The notes: generated by a model from the sequence alone, not told the origin. A stretch of DNA of 64,000 bases from Nelumbo lutea (GCA_022828595.1 JAKGHH010000002.1:77100383-77164382); one strand, 5' to 3'. Numbered from the stretch's first letter, positions 48,165-60,560 are shown. Numbers and translations are program-made.

Positions 48165-48655
48165 ATTCCTAGAATTTCCAGGGGATAAGTGTGGGTGCTT
48201 GGGGTTGCCAGGGGATAAGTGAGGGTTGCCAGGGAATAAGAGAGCGCACATGGGGTTGCTTGGGCCTTCTTCAGGTTGCCAAGGAATATGAGCGTGCTCC
48301 TGGGGTTGCCAGGGCCTTCTTGGGGTTTCCAGGGAATAAGAGAGTGCACCTGGGGTTGCTAGGGCCTTTTTGGGGTTGCCAAGGAATATGAGTGTGCGCC
48401 TGGGTTTTACCAGGGCCTTCCTGGGGTTGCTAGGGAATATGAGTGCACGCCTGGATTGCTAGGGCCTTCCTATGGTTTCCAAGGAATATGAGTGTCCGTC
48501 TGGGGTTGCTAGGGAATATGAGAGCATGCCTGGGATGCCAAGGCCTTCCTCAGGTTGCAAGGGAATATGAGTGTGCGCCTGGGGTTGCTAGGGAATATGA
48601 GTTTGCGCCTAGGGTTGTTAGGGCCTTCCTAGGGTTGCTAGGGAATATGAGCATG
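48165..48655. repeat. GC-rich minisatellite
   Basis: Imperfect tandem array made of two unit types: about 30 bp (GGGGTTGCTAGGGAATATGA then GTGTGCGCCT) and about 20 bp (GGGGTTGCCAGGGCCTTCCT). They mix to give a higher-order pattern of roughly 50 bp. The array ends exactly where the next LTR starts. It is not a CRISPR: there are no unique spacers of constant length. Confidence 0.88.
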
Positions 48656-48656
48656 T

Positions 48657-49243
48657 TGTCACGAACCTAGTCTTTTCTAGCATCTCGTGCGACACTTGGG
48701 CAGTAGTCCGTCACTCCACAAGTCATCCTTCCCAGCTTAGAGATCTCTCCTCACTCCTAGGACCAAGTAGCTTACCAACTCATCCCTCACACTAAGGCAC
48801 ACACTTAGGCAACAAAGCACAAAGCACACAAGGAAAGAGAGAGATGAAGAACTCAAAGAACTTGTATTGCTCTAGAGAGGGATACAATGCTTGCTTGCTT
48901 GCTTGCTTCTTGCTTACTTTCAATTGAGGGAGGGGGTCACCTTTTATAGGCACTTCCACTCCTTACATGATTTCTCTAGAACATGATTGTTCTAGACTTA
49001 CTTCTAGACTTCTCCTACTTCTAGACTTATCCTAGTTCCCTTATGTACATCAAGGCTCTAGAAATGCTCTAGAAGAGTGTACAAGTATATACAAGGCTCA
49101 AGGACATTCATGAGGTTTCTAGAGTGCTTCCAAAGACTCCTTGAACTCTCTTGAATTGTCTTGGGGCTTTTGAAAGCTTCTATAGTGTTCCTAAAACCTC
49201 CTCCTTCTTTGTAGGGTCGAATCAATCTTCTCACCTTGTGACA
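48657..49243 (-). repeat. 3' LTR of a chromodomain gypsy element (587 bp)
   Basis: On the minus strand it runs from TGTCACAAGGTGAG to GGTTCGTGACA, with perfect TGTCAC/GTGACA ends. A minus-strand TATA box (CCTATAAAAG, 48941-48950) and a TTGC-type microsatellite (about 48889-48912) lie inside. The purine tract GGTGGGGGAGAA (complement of 49244-49255) immediately precedes it. Confidence 0.82.
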
Positions 49244-49254
49244 TTCTCCCCCAC

Positions 49255-49730
49255 CTAATATGGTGACATCCTCATTGCATCCTTATCATGGTAGTGATGA
49301 AAAAAGGCTTCAAACTGCCAAAGATCTTCGGCATGCTCCTAGCTTGTTTCACTGTCTGGCAAGTTCTTCCACTTGAGGAGGTACTCCTTGTTGGGTAGCA
49401 TGCCACGCCTTCTCTGTGTCTGGTCTGTTAGGATGCTTTCAGCTTCTTTGTCAAATGATGTGACTATAACCGTGGGTGCCATCTTTAAGGTACTTTGACT
49501 GGGGTCTTCCATGCCCTTGTGGTATGGCTTGAGGTAGCTCACATGGAAGATAAGATGTATCTTCAACCTAGGAGGTAGTTGGACTTGGTAGGACACCTTG
49601 CCCACCCTCTTGACAATGGGGAATGGTCATTCATATCTCCTGACCAATCCCTTGTGCACCGTCCTTAGGGACTTGAACTGTTGAGGGAGTAGCTTGACAA
49701 GCACCAGTTTGGGCAGCATGGCCAAACTTC
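49255..49730 (-). pseudogene. Integrase C-terminus with chromodomain, gypsy chromovirus fragment
   Basis: The minus strand reads LVLVKLLPQQFKSLRTVHKG and LVRRYE, then a stop, then PFPIVKRVGKVSYQVQLPP, HLIFHVSYLKPYH and the chromodomain-like EYLLKWKNLPDSETS. That is followed by a TAG (49339-49341) where Trp is expected, and DLWQFEAFFHHY up to the normal stop at 49255. Chromodomains in this position define plant chromoviruses. Only the last roughly 150 codons of pol survive; upstream pol is replaced at about 49735 by a copia LTR fragment. Confidence 0.88.
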
Positions 49731-49744
49731 ATATCTGAATTTGA

Positions 49745-51053
49745 CTCTCTTTAAGTGATAAGGATAAGATCCTTATCTTATCTGCAGATTAGATCAGCCT
49801 TCTCCTGATCTTATCAGGAGGTTTCCATATCTAAATTCAGATATGGTCTCTCTGAGTGGATATGGTAGGACTCTATCCTATCTGCTGATTTAATCCCAGT
49901 TCCGCCCCCTCTATTTAACTAATTAAAACAGGCCAGTTCAAAATGGGCTTTAAACCCAATAAGTCTATGTGCTTAAACTACTTCCAAACTGTTACCCAGT
50001 TTGGCTTCTTTGTATGGCGTGGGACCCAAGCATTGATCTACACATCATCCACATGGGTTTGTCCCAGCCTTTGTTACAAGGCCTGGCCGAATACACTGTT
50101 GTGGATAGTGCACCCCCTGAAACCCATCACATGGGCTTCTATTGGGCCCAACACTTACATTAAGTGGTCCCTGGGACAAGCCACCTTATAAAAACCCAGG
50201 GACTGTGGACAGATGCAAGATTAGCCCATCAGGTATTACCTTTAGTGGACTTACACTTAACCTCTCAGCCCATAATGATCAAACACTGCCCGACAAGAGA
50301 GGATCTCTCCCTCGGCTGCAAGGAACAGTGCTGCAGTCTCTACTTATGTGGATCCCGGGAATTAAAACCTTTTGCAAACATTTTGGAAACCATAATATAT
50401 ATACTTTTATATCTCATATAAAATATATTTTGCAAAACAAATCTCAATGATTGATATCGGTTGCCGACAGTCTTGGTTTCCATCAGAGAGAGTGCATCCC
50501 CGATCATTACCTTTGTCCGACAAAGGGGCTGATCCTGTCACTATGATCACCCACTCAGATGAATTCTCAGACTGTCCCAACATACCCAGGTTTTGACCCT
50601 TGCTAAGGATTTCACTGATTAGCATATCAAAGACAACCCAATCCGACACCTATTGCAGTATCATAATCGAGTCTAGGGGTTAGGTGTAACTTTCCAGTTT
50701 TGCCCATCAATCACCAAGGTCCAGGGCAATACTGGAAATCTGGTTTGGTTCAAAGATATAATTAATCTTACACTCCATGTGCCTTGGGTCTCACCCTGGC
50801 AGCTGAGACAGGCCACCCCAACCAACTTGGTGGCACATCAATGTCAGCCTTATCAGGATAGGTCTCCCTAGACCGACCCACCGGCTGTGAACATTCTAAA
50901 CTAACACGAGTCTCATTAAGTGTCCAGTTTAAGGGTATAACATAGAAACAAACCACAAGAACATGAATCAAATATGCACTTTAGTCATTCACAATAAATG
51001 TCAAAAGTACATCATTCTGATTGAAGCTAAGGGCATACAAAGATTGTTGAACA
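49745..51053 (-). repeat. Copia LTR fragment, subfamily A
   Basis: Matches the inner part to outer end of subfamily A LTRs (compare 20890-22197 and 57650 onward) and ends TTGTTGAACA at 51053. The left 600 bp are missing, truncated against the chromovirus remnant. No internal copia sequence adjoins it. Confidence 0.85.
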
Positions 51054-51156
51054 CCCTTAATAGTCAAACTAAAGGAAATATCTCCTTCCTTAACAGAAAG
51101 TATTCCCTTTCCTAAAAGAGAAGAACTCCTTCCTTGATAACCTTATCTTTCTCTCT

Positions 51157-51164
51157 ATAAAAGG
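51157..51164 (+). promoter_or_regulatory. Promoter-like TATA box
   Basis: TATAAAAG preceded by CTCTC and followed about 30 bp later by a plausible start region (ccttccccaagtggagaca). It is the best TATA match in the non-transposon stretch, but no gene is confirmed downstream. Confidence 0.4.
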
Positions 51165-54100
51165 GGGAGAGCAATCCTTCCCCAAGTGGAGACAACACAA
51201 TCATAACTCACCTAGGGTTTCTCACGTAGGGATGCTCTCTTCTCCTCTCTTTGCCACATCCTCTCTCTTTCCAGCCACCACCTCTGGATCTTTGGAAACT
51301 GATAAACCTCCGCCTTACCATGGTTCCTATAGTAGAATCTCTGGTTACTGTCTCTGATCTATGGGAATTTCATTGGGTGAAAACTAAGGACGGTGGTTGA
51401 AGGAAAAGATTTGCATAGATTTACAGGGACTTTGTTTGCACCTCCCATTTGTCACCATAATCAAGATGGCAAGCCGGTGTGTTCTCCTATCACCACTTCC
51501 CGCGATTGATTCCAGTCATGACAAGGAATCCATCTTCCTTGGGCATCATCCTTGGGCATTATTATACAACGATCACAGGATTGTCGCTGTCACACCCCAA
51601 CTCAGCTAGCAGGAGCCATCGAAACCTGGTCGGAAAGGCTGCATCTAGTAGGAGTTTCTCAAAAAAAAAAATCATTAACGGCATCAGTAAAAGTTCACAG
51701 CAGTGAGGAGTCTTCCCGAAGACTATACCTCTCGCATGCAAAGCAAGACTCGTCTATTTTGTTCTTTCCTCACCACCACCAGCACTACCAGATCTTTGTG
51801 AACACAAAGCACTATCTCACTATAGTGAGGGAGCCCTCCCCATTTTTTTCTTGGGTTCGCCTCTAGAAGTTGTTGTATCGCTTTGTGATCAACGTTTTGA
51901 TCTTGGTATCATCACCATCTTCAATCTCTTGAATTTAGATCTGTCACGGTGCTTTAAGGGGGGCCTTTCCCCAGCTTTAATGCTTCTGCTCTGCTTGTTT
52001 ATTCACTGCCCTCGAATCTTGCAGCCTCTTATTCTCTTCTTGCATGGAAGTCGGTGTTGTTGAAGCCTATCCTGTCATACTTTGGATTTGAGATATCACG
52101 TTCTTGCAGCACCGTTCTTGTTCAAAAACAATTTGAGGTCAACCAGGTCTAATGACTTCCCGAGTCATAGTTGATATATGCAGAACCCTACCAAATTCGG
52201 TGTTTGTAGGAGCAGATGCAATGCTTCAAATCTAGGAGTTAAGATGGTAGTCCTGAATTTCCATGGGGGGACAGAAATCATCTTCGACTCTGAAGCAGTG
52301 AAGTTGGAGATATGTAACTCTCAATGCAAAGGGTTAACTTTCTCACTCAAACCCCCCTGATCCATTCCCTCTCCTTCCAGATCAATTTGCATCACTCGGT
52401 GTGATTCAAGTGAGGGCTTAGATACGCTTTAGTTGGAAAATTCGAAGGAGCCGTTAATACGCATGTCAGTTACAACACTATCGATGATAGAATAGAAGTG
52501 GTGATGCCTCTCTCTCTGGGCAATCAAAGAGGCCAGTTACCCCGTGGTATTGGTCAGTGACTCACAGATTCCATGTTATAGAACCTATTACGATGTAGAA
52601 TGCTATTTTTCTTCTCCAACATTTTTTGACTACAAAGATCATGATGCGCATGGCTCTAGGTCATTGTTATCGCTTGAGAGGATGGTTCGAAAGAAGAACT
52701 GATGGATTTGATCAGGGAATCAGTAGAAATTTAATGCCTAAGATAAGAGAGTGTTGTCCTACAAACGGAAGGCATCAATTTGCCAGAAGAGAGCCAGATG
52801 CAGGCAGTTGTCGTTACTCTCGGATTTAGATAGATGATCGAAGGAGTGACACTGGAGCCTGGAGGAGCAATGGACATCGTTCTTCATCGGCAAGGTAATA
52901 GATCTATCATTTTCTATTCTTTCATTTTTTTTCCTCTATTTTTTCCTAAATTCTTTGTCTATATCATTTTCTTCTTTGAGCATGTGTTCTTCTTTGAGTT
53001 TACTTTAGCCATATACAATAGAATTTCAAAGACAAATTCTTCAGATTTTTATGATGTCAGTTAGGTTGGGCTTTTAAAGCATAAAAGGGTAAAATGGCAG
53101 ATGCCCATGCGTGTGAATAACTGTTGAAACCTGAAACACTTAAAAATTCTATATACTATGAATAGATTAAAAGAATGAAGTTGGAAAATAGAAATATTCT
53201 AGCATTCAATATAGAGGTGATATTGAATGGTTAACTCATCAAAATTTAATAGAAATATTCTAGAATTCAATAGAAATCTATATTATGAATAGATTTAAAA
53301 AAAAATGGTAGCATGGGTGTTGGGTTGATTGGTCAAGTCATCGAAATAAAAAATCCAATATAGAGGTGATATCCTGATCTGATCTATCACAACCTTTAGG
53401 TTGTCCTTTTTTGATAGAAAATAAAAGGAAAACAAAAAGTTGAGGGAAAGTTTGTAAGTAATTTCAAATATTTTCATCTCCTTAAAAAGAAGTTGATCAG
53501 ATTCAAATGCATGAGAGAATTTTTGTTAACCCCAATTAAAGGTGAAAATAAGAAGATGCCTTTTTTATCATGAAATAACACAAGTAAAATAGAAAATCAT
53601 GGTCAAAAACTCAGAAAGGCAATAGATCCCCAAAAGAAAACAAGTAGAAGCAAGACTGCCTCTGTCAAACCAGTCTCTCGGACAATAGGCTTCAGGGCAG
53701 ATGTGTAATGGACACCCTGCCTCTGTCTCTGTCATCTTAGAGAACAATCTATTGATGAAATAGCCTGTCCATGAGCTGAAAACCCCACATCACTGTAGTG
53801 TAACAGAATGCATTCCAGTTAATGTGACTCCATCTATTTCTGCATCTACATCTGCATTTCTTCGAAAAATCCTAGTGCTTCCTTTTGGCCTTCAATTTTG
53901 GGCATAACCTGTGATAGTTGCCGCCCATGCCACCGTGTCTTTCTCAGGAAAATCACCAAACAACTCTGCAACTTGTAGATATATACATTTTGTTGCATCA
54001 AATATTCAACAGCCACATTCTAGATATATATACATTTTGTTGCACCAATAAAGATTTGACTCAAACCTACCAACCAAAATAGTTTGGCAATGTATTTTCC

Positions 54101-54497
54101 ACCCATGATTGACATCAAGGGCTGTAGCACAATCCTAGAAGAGGGCTGAGAAAGAGAAAAATACAGGGCCTGTACCTCCCCTTCTCATGCACTTATAGAG
54201 CAAATATTGATTCGGTAAAGGGACTGTAGAGCAAAACCATCTAAAGAAATGGATTCAGGTGTTGGACCTGATCAAAAAGGATATGGGGGGTAAGGGTCCA
54301 TGGATAAATAAAATTTAGTAAAGCATCCAGATGAGCTTGGCCAAGTGAGAATTTAATAATCATATGGAATAGTTTTTTTATAAAACTTTGCTAATTAACA
54401 AGTAATCATATAATACATTTCCTTATTTTCCTTTTGCAAGAAAAAGGAATGTCTCCTAACTCAATTAACAAAATATTAATGAAATAACAAAATAGAA

Positions 54498-54498
54498 A

Positions 54499-54530
<32 letters not shown>
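54498..54530. repeat. (GA)n microsatellite
   Basis: Near-perfect GA dinucleotide run with one GGG interruption. Confidence 0.9.
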
Positions 54531-55278
54531 TCATATATCCACTGTTGAATGTGGATTATATCATATTTTCATCATTGGATTTAAAAATCGATCTTTAAAT
54601 ACAAGCACATGTAATTTAGACAGTTGAATTGACTAATGGATCCTATACACCAAAGTGAAAGTCTCACACTGAAACATCCACATGGTTGTTTCTAAAATGC
54701 CGCACCAAACAGCATGAAATGAGAAAACGTTTATTGTGCTAAGTTGTAAAGGGGCGTTTCTTGAAACGCCTTAATCAAACAACAAAATAAAAATCATTTA
54801 AAGTGGGTGTTTATCAGATAAACATTTTTCCAATAAACGCCCACCCAATAAACATAAAATAACCATACACATACTAAGTAATCGTGCCATACACAGTTCT
54901 GAATCTTTCCATGGCATAAATAGTGCGGCTAATAGTTGCTGCTTTGGCAATTAGTTGACATTAATAAGTCAGTATTATTAAAATGTGTAAATGATTTAAG
55001 TCATAACTCCACTAGATCCCATTACATTATTATTAGATCCTATTAGAATAGACAAATGAATATAAATAATTATTTTAATTTAGATACCAGTGAATTAGGT
55101 TATTCGAATGTTAATTATTTTATGAAAGGAAATGTTTAAGTCATAGTTCACAAATGAATATTGAAAATTGTATGCATCTCGCCTTTTAAGAACTATTTAC
55201 AATATTTATTTAAAAATACTATTTAAAGTTATCCCCATTTTGAAACCTTAACTTCAGTTAGAGGTCCTTGGAACATAG

Positions 55279-56750
55279 TGAAGGGATGAGAGATCCATCA
55301 TATGGATGGCCAAACCCTGCAGGAAGGTTGGGCGAAATTTCAAAATTTCTTTCTCTCCCATCTGGGAATCGCATTCCCTATTTTAGAAAACTACATTTTC
55401 AATGATCATTCTTGAAACAAAACTAGACCAGATCTGAAACCAAAGGAAAGAGAGGGATATACCTGATACGAAGTAGTAGTAACTCCCAATGAAGGTGTTC
55501 ACGCCCAAGGAGAAAACCAAAACCCACTTCCACTGAAGATGACATAGTACATAGTGAAGTTGGATCATGAGGACGGCTCTTCAGCAAGAACCAAATTCTT
55601 CAGCAAGAATGGAGTCAAGGGTTGGTGAGCATGGGTTCAGATTGTTTCTTCAGCCAAGAAACAATATCACGAACTCTTACTGATCAATTCCACAGGTGGA
55701 GATCGAATTGGGTAGGGATAGCAAGAACAAGGGGTGAGTTCTACATATTGCTATGCTAAAACTGAGGAATTGGCCCCTATTTATAGTCTTCTTTGGATAA
55801 GCCTCCTAATCTAATTAAGAGAGAGTTTTTTTTATCCAAATCTGATATTTGGATTTGGACTCTTAAATGGATAAGACTTATCTTATCCTTCAGCTAATCC
55901 TAATCAGATTATAAACCAGATCTAGCCCATTTTAATTAACTGACTTAAGCCCAGTTTGAATTAGGCTTTAGGCCCATTAAGCCTATGTGCTTACTTACAC
56001 CTTTAACTTGCTGCCTAGTTGCCTCTCTTTGTATGGCATGGGACCCTTACATCGATCTACACATCAGCCACATGGGCTCAGCCTAGCCTGTCCAAATTCA
56101 CTATAGGAGATAGTAAACCCCTATATAAATATATTTTGCAAAAACAAATTCCAACATTTGAGATCAACTATTGATAGTTTAGGTTTCCATCAGAGAGAGT
56201 GCATCTACGGTCATTCACTTTGTCCGATAAAGGGGCTAATTTTGTCACTATGATCACCCACTCAGATGAATTCTCAAACTATCCTAACATACCCATGTTT
56301 TGACCCCCTCTGAGGATCTCACTGATTAGCATATCAAAGATAGCCCAATCTGACACCTAATGCAATACCATAATCGAGTCTAGTGGTCAGGTATAACATT
56401 TCAGTTTTGCCCATCGATCTCTAAGGTCCAGGGCAATACTAGAATTTTGGTCCAATTCAGGGTTTCAAGAAAACCCACCCTACATGTACCTCAGGTCTCA
56501 CCCTGGCAGCTGAGACAAGCCACCCCAACCAACTTGGTAGTACATCAGTGTCAGCCTTGGCAGGATAAATCTCCCAGATCTATCCAACAGTTGTGAAGAT
56601 TCTAAACTAATACGAGTCTCATAAGTGTTCAGTTTAAGGGTATTACACAGGAGCATACCAAAACACATGAATCAATTATGTACTTTTATTCTTTTACAAT
56701 AAATGTCATCAAGTACATCAATCTGATTGGAGCTAATACACTGTTTAATA
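55279..56750 (-). repeat. 3' LTR of copia element 5, with internal deletion
   Basis: Begins TGAAGGGATGAGAGATCC (subfamily A) and ends CTGTTTAATA, so the terminal CA has become TA. It is 1472 bp, about 470 bp shorter than its relatives. The gap lies near 56120, where LTR sequence jumps to atataaatatattttgc. Confidence 0.87.
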
Positions 56751-56764
56751 GCTCCCACTTCTAC

Positions 56765-57034
56765 TTAGGTCAAATCGAGTATAAGCCGAAGTCCCATACT
56801 CTCCACGTGTTTCTCAAACACTTTTTGTGTCGATGGCTTAGTTAATGGGTCTGCTACATTTTCCGCTGATGTTACCTTTTGAATTAGGATGTCCCCTCTT
56901 CCAACTATCTCCCATAATACATGGTACTTGCTCTCGCTGTGCTTCGACTTCGAGTGGACTCGTGGCTTCTTAGCCTGAGCAATGGCTCTGGTGTTGTCAC
57001 ACAACAATGGAATGGGTGATGTGCTGGATGGAAC
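56765..57034 (-). pseudogene. RNase H C-terminus of copia element 5
   Basis: The minus strand reads STSPIPLLCDN, AIAQAKKPRVHSKSK, KYHVLWEIVGRGDILIQKV, ENVADPLTKPSTQKVFEKHV and ends LILDLT with a stop at 56765. It is interrupted at 57034 by the nested solo LTR; the coding sequence resumes at 60561 after the duplicated ggaac. Confidence 0.88.
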
Positions 57035-58782
57035 TGAAGGGTTGAGAGATCCATCACATGGATGCCCAAAGATTGCGGAATAAGGGGTGAGTTTCAAAAA
57101 ATTTTTTCTCTCCCTTCAACTGGGAATCACATTCCCTATTTAGAAAATCATATTTTCAAGGATAAATCTTGAACCTTAAACTGAACCAGATCTGAACCAA
57201 AAGGAATGGGAGAGAATGATACCTGATACGGAGAAGCAATATCTCCCAACGAAGGTGTTCACACCCAAGGAAGGATCCAAAGACTGCTCCCACTGAAGAT
57301 GGCGCAGTGCAGGATGGAGCAGAATCAGCAGTGTTCTTCCCCAAGAACTCTGTCCTTCGCAAGAAACAGTAGGATGGAACGTGAGTACAGCTTCCTTTTC
57401 AATCATTTCTCAAAGAATTAATGTCAAGATCCAATCTTGACTTCTCCCACAGCTGGAGATCGAACTGGCAAACAGGGCGGCAAGAGAGTATTCGCAGGGT
57501 GCAGAATTCTCTCTTCTTGATTTCAGCACTAAAGATGATCTGATGTGTTTCTTAGTCTCTCTCAAGGCTGCCGCCCCCTCCTTCCTTTTGTTAACTTGAA
57601 AAAATCAGCTCCTAATCCCATTAGGAGGTGCTTATCAAAATCATATTTGGATCAGCCTTCTCTTCTAGTGATAAGGATAAACCCTTATCTTATCTGCAGA
57701 TCAGATTAGCTTTATCCTAATCTTATTAGGAGGTTTCTAGATCTGAATCACATTCAGATCTGGACTCTCTGAGTGGATAGGATCAAGACCCTATCCTAAC
57801 TGCTAATCTATCTCAGAATTTGCCCCTTTAATTAACTAAATTAATAGCCCAGTTCGAAATGGGCTTTAGGCCCATTAAGCTTATGTGCTCACTTAACCTT
57901 CTTAACTGCTGACCAGTTGGGCTTCCTTGTATGGCGTGGGACCCAAGCATTGATCTACACATCAGCCACATGGGTTCGGCCCAGCCTTTGTTACAAGGCC
58001 TGGTCGAATACACTGTTAAAGACAGTGCACCCCTTGAAACCCATCAAATTGGCTCTATGGGCCCAACACTTACCCTAAGTGGTCCCTGGGCCAAGCCACC
58101 TTGTAACACCCAGGGACTGTGGGCAGATGCAAGATTAGCCCATCAGGTATTATCCTCAATGGTCTTACACTTAACCTCTCAGCCCATAATAATCATACAC
58201 TGCCTGACAAGAGAGGACCTCTCCCTCGGCTGCAAGGAACAGTGCTGCACTCTCCACTTATATGGATCCCGGGAATTAAAACCCTTTTGCAAACATTTTA
58301 GAAACCATAATATATATACTTTTACATCTCATATAAAATATATTTTGTAAAACAAATTTCAACGGTTGAAATCGGCTGCCGGCAGTCTTGGTTTCCAACA
58401 GTGAGAGTGCATCCCCGATCATTACCTTTGTCCGACAAAGGGGCTGATCCTGTCACTATGATCACCCACTCAGATGAATTCTCAGATTGTCCCAACATAC
58501 CCAGGTTTTGACCCCCGCTAAGGATCTCACTGATTGGTACATCAAAGACAGCCCGATCCGACACCTAGTGTAGTATCATAATCGAGTATAGGGGTCGGGT
58601 GTAACTTTCCAGTTTTGCCCATCAATCTCCAAGGTCCAGGGCAATACTGGAAATCTGGTCCAGTTCAAAGATTCAATTAATCCTACACTGTATGTGCCTA
58701 GGGTCTCGCCCTAGTAGCTGAGACAAGCCACCCCAACCGACTTGGTGGCACCACAGTGTCAGCTTTGTCAAGATAGGTCTCC

Positions 58783-60363
58783 TGATGAACTTACAATTTA
58801 TCTATAATTTTTGAGGACTTTAGCATGGATTTTTATGCCGGTTTTATTAATTTTTGCCTTAATTTAGCTTAATGCTAAGAATAAGTTTAGGGATAATTAA
58901 TCCAAGAAAAGGAAGGAAAAATGCAAGAAAAGAAGGTTCAAAAAGACCAATTTCAGTCCAGCCCGGTCGTTGAAGCAAGAGAGAGCACTTCGGCTCAAGA
59001 AGAGCAAGTGAATTCCTTGAGAAAACCCAAGGGAAGAAGCCTAGCAAGAAGGAAATTTCGGCCCAGCCCATTTTTAGCCCAAATAACAGCTTAGAGTGTA
59101 GCCCACATGAGCTCAAAAGCAAGCTAAGTTGTAGCCCAAATAGCAGCCCAAAGGGAGCTAGGGGCGGCAACTCCTAGATGTTTCTTGAAGAGAAGGAAGG
59201 AGCACTCTAGAAAGTTCAAGAAAGGGGTGTAATACACCCCATTCTAGAGACTTCAAGAAGGGGCAAGAGCCCCCTTGAAAAACTATATAAGGAGGCCTCT
59301 AGGAGGGGGGAGAGGTGTTCAATTGCTTGAGAAGAAGGCTCTCCCACTCTTAGAGGTTCGGCCACCTTGAGAGAAGAGAAGAGAAGAAGGCTAGGCGCAA
59401 GGAAGAAGAAGAAGAAGGGCTGAAGGAGTTCAAGACAAGCAAGCTAGAAGAGAAGGTGAGTTCGAATTGAGGGTTTGTGATTCAAAGATCTTTTGTAATA
59501 AATCAATTGTAGTTCATTCTCTTTTGATTCGAATTCAGTTTCTTTGTTATATTTTCTTTCTTCTTTCTCCTTTTTTCCATTCTTCCTTGATGTATTTCAG
59601 CTTGTAAAATTTCAGTTCAGCAATCTAATTCTTTTTGATTCATTCAAATGGTCATGAATTGTACTTGAAGTTTCTTAAATAAGGGTGTTATTGTAGATCA
59701 ATTCGGCCAACTAACCTTCAAAACTTAGATCTGAGATTGCAAGATCTGAATTGCTTGAAAGAGAATTCAGATCTGCAATTTTCAGATCTGAGATTGCAAG
59801 ATCTGAATTCCTAGAGTGCTTGAGAGAGACTCTAGGAATTCAAATCTACTATTCAAGAACTGAATTGAGTGCAAGGTTAGAGATAACTTGCACAATTCAG
59901 TTGGTGATCAATTCAGATTTGAATTGATGCCTTAGAAGTGTTTGAAGAAATGCATGCATGGGGATTAGATTCTTGCTAGAGATAGAAGAACCATCACTCA
60001 TGCATAGGATGAACATGCACTTGAGAGAGGCTGTTCATGACCTTGGGGTTTCACCAAACCAAGGCTCAATCATGATTTATTCGAATGATCCAAATTGATA
60101 GATTGCTGAATTCTGAGATTGACATTTACTGTTTACTCTTCTAACCTGATTTGAAGGCAATTGGGCCAATGATTTAGATAGGTTTTAATTTAGGATTTTT
60201 TTAGCTTTCATTAAAGTTTTGATTTATTTGTTGATCAGATAAGAAGTGCTCAATTTAGTATTGATAATTGTTTCCTAAATCCTCATGGGAATGATACTTC
60301 ACTCACTACTTTATTACTTGAACGGCTAGTGCACTTGCTAGTGTCACAATGAGCCACACATCA
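58783..60363 (+). mobile_element. Athila-like gypsy solo LTR, TSD tctcc
   Basis: A 1581-bp insertion with ends TGATG and CATCA, flanked by the 5-bp duplication tctcc (58778-58782 and 60364-60368). The interrupted copia LTR (aggtctccccagac) is restored when it is removed. A TATA box, TATATAAGG, is at 59284-59292 on the plus strand. The last 100 bp (CCTCATGGGAATGATACTTC, then GTGCACTTGCTAGTG) resemble the U5 end of Athila-type LTRs from memory. It has no coding region. It is the youngest layer at this site. Confidence 0.85.
59284..59292 (+). promoter_or_regulatory. TATA box of the Athila-like LTR
   Basis: TATATAAGG about 500 bp into the LTR, with GC-richer sequence after it. It fixes the LTR orientation as plus. 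Confidence 0.6.
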
Positions 60364-60560
60364 TCTCCCCAGACCGACCCACTGGCTGTGAACATTCAAA
60401 ACTAACAAGAGTCTCAATAAGTGTCCAGTTTAAGGGTAATACACAGAAACAAACCAAGGGAACATGAATCAAATATGTACTTTTATTCATTTACAATAAA
60501 CTCATAAAGTACATCAATTTTGATTGAAGCTAAGGGCATACAAAACTGTCAAACAGGAAC

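Larger units (their letters stand above)
51054..55278. other. Longest stretch not assigned to a transposon; no recognised protein
   Basis: The first part (51054-53060) has near-normal base composition, a TATA box, a pyrimidine-rich leader-like segment and several short open frames, for example a 42-codon one from the ATG at 51232 and one at 52178-52360. None has a recognisable motif. The rest (53060-55278) is AT-rich with a GA microsatellite. The region could hold a decayed or non-coding transcription unit or an unrecognised LTR. I cannot tell which. Confidence 0.35.
57035..60555 (-). mobile_element. Solo copia LTR, subfamily A, TSD ggaac, itself interrupted
   Basis: Pieces 57035-58782 and 60369-60555 sum to about 1935 bp, the normal LTR length. 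It begins TGAAGGGTTGAGAGATCC and ends CTGTCAAACA. The 5-bp duplication ggaac flanks it at 57030-57034 and 60556-60560, and the host element's RNase H sequence continues across the site. No internal retrotransposon sequence lies within. Confidence 0.93.

Noticed and set aside
48165..48655. Regular repeats that could suggest a CRISPR array
   Set aside because: The repeats are tandem and imperfect, without unique spacers of constant size, in a plant nuclear context.
52834..53064. 76-codon frame with a Phe-rich tail (MIEGVTLEPGG)
   Set aside because: The C-terminal half is translated poly-T/AT-rich DNA and nothing resembles a known protein. I mention the region only as an unassigned island.
58859..59170. 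103-codon minus-strand frame in the Athila-like LTR
   Set aside because: Low-complexity Leu/Ser/Phe-rich translation of the complement of a purine-rich LTR. No motif, and it lies within a non-coding solo LTR.
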